The notes under the pieces are model-generated. The model ran no database searches. It saw nothing but the letters and a program-made list of their open reading frames with translations, and was not told the DNA's origin. From the NCBI GenBank assembly GCA_003194525.1, contig NBIV01000030.1, forward strand, positions 1 to 64,000: DNA of 64,000 nucleotides. Reading direction: 5' to 3'. Of the stretch, positions 63,801 to 64,000 are shown in pieces. The position numbers and the translations under genes are program-made. The DNA comes from Gracilariopsis chorda. Its lineage: Eukaryota; Rhodophyta; Florideophyceae; Gracilariales; Gracilariaceae. Within the stretch, counting starts at the first letter, position 1. Every line of letters begins with the position of its first letter.

Positions 63801-64000
63801 GTGGTAGGTTAACTTGCGGTACTTCCTATGCGGTCGGTGCAATTCCACTTTAGTTCCCTGTCTGGTCATTATGCGCTACGGATTGGGGTGAGAACCCATT
63901 CTGGACATAGAATGACTCGGAGGTTGTAGAGGATACTTACACCCGGGCGCTTGTGCGTAATATGGATTCGAAAAGCGAATCTTCTTGTACGCTTCTACCA
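63801..64000. other. window edge, no gene seen
   Basis: No frame of interest; should be the 5' untranslated part of Copia C2. Confidence 0.4.

Noticed and set aside
1..64000. CRISPR arrays, tRNA genes or bacterial operons
   Set aside because: No regularly spaced short repeats, no cloverleaf with a plausible anticodon arm, and all recognised genes are eukaryotic or retroelement-derived.

Overview
This window reads as nuclear DNA of a photosynthetic eukaryote, most likely a red macroalga (florideophyte, Chondrus-like; an inference from gene content, not a species call). Two plastid-pathway genes with transit-peptide-like N termini, a DXS without introns and a PGRL1-like gene with one 101-bp intron, lie in a sea of transposable elements. 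There are no bacterial operons, ribosome-binding sites, rRNA, tRNA or CRISPR arrays that I can see.

Layout. 1-10945: a Ty3/Gypsy LTR element on the minus strand (element 1), its 3' LTR cut by the window edge. 10946-15356: a decayed Mutator-like element (MULE) with an Ulp1-type protease remnant, into which element 1 appears to have inserted. 15412-16672: a broken fragment resembling the pre-helicase region of Sen1/senataxin. 17.3-18.3 kb: repeats and low complexity. 19806-23770: a heavily decayed Ty1/Copia element, plus strand. 24353-36008: a complete Gypsy element (element 2, 11.66 kb, two 902-bp LTRs, near-perfect 5-bp target duplication), plus strand. 37221-42464: the gene island (PGRL1-like, DXS, a small secreted-type protein whose 3' end lies in a 105-bp triplicated repeat). 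42.6-47.8 kb: mostly non-coding, C-rich in its first part. 47835-55402: a Helitron with Rep and PIF1-type helicase reading frames, followed head to tail by a short non-autonomous copy. 56553-58147: a decayed transposase-like gene, minus strand. 59.2-63.8 kb: a second decayed Copia element, minus strand, probably running past the right edge.

The most interesting signal is in the two Gypsy elements. They are relatives (same primer-binding site, same LTR ends, colinear gag-pol) but clearly diverged. Both carry a large extra gene of about 550-600 codons between the chromodomain and the 3' LTR, in antisense to gag-pol. Its protein sequence is conserved between the two elements, so it looks like a bona fide element-encoded protein rather than chance. 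The same pair also conserves a gag/pol junction with a candidate -1 frameshift signal (GGAAAAC, stop codon, 12-nt spacer, 6-bp hairpin with a different loop), a chromodomain separated from the integrase core by a linker of about 500 residues, and an unusual density of tiny perfect hairpins (often 5-bp arms with a 3-nt loop).

Both Gypsy copies are interrupted by nonsense codons and frameshifts although their LTRs are nearly identical, so they are recent insertions that probably moved with proteins supplied by intact relatives, unless the breaks are sequencing errors.
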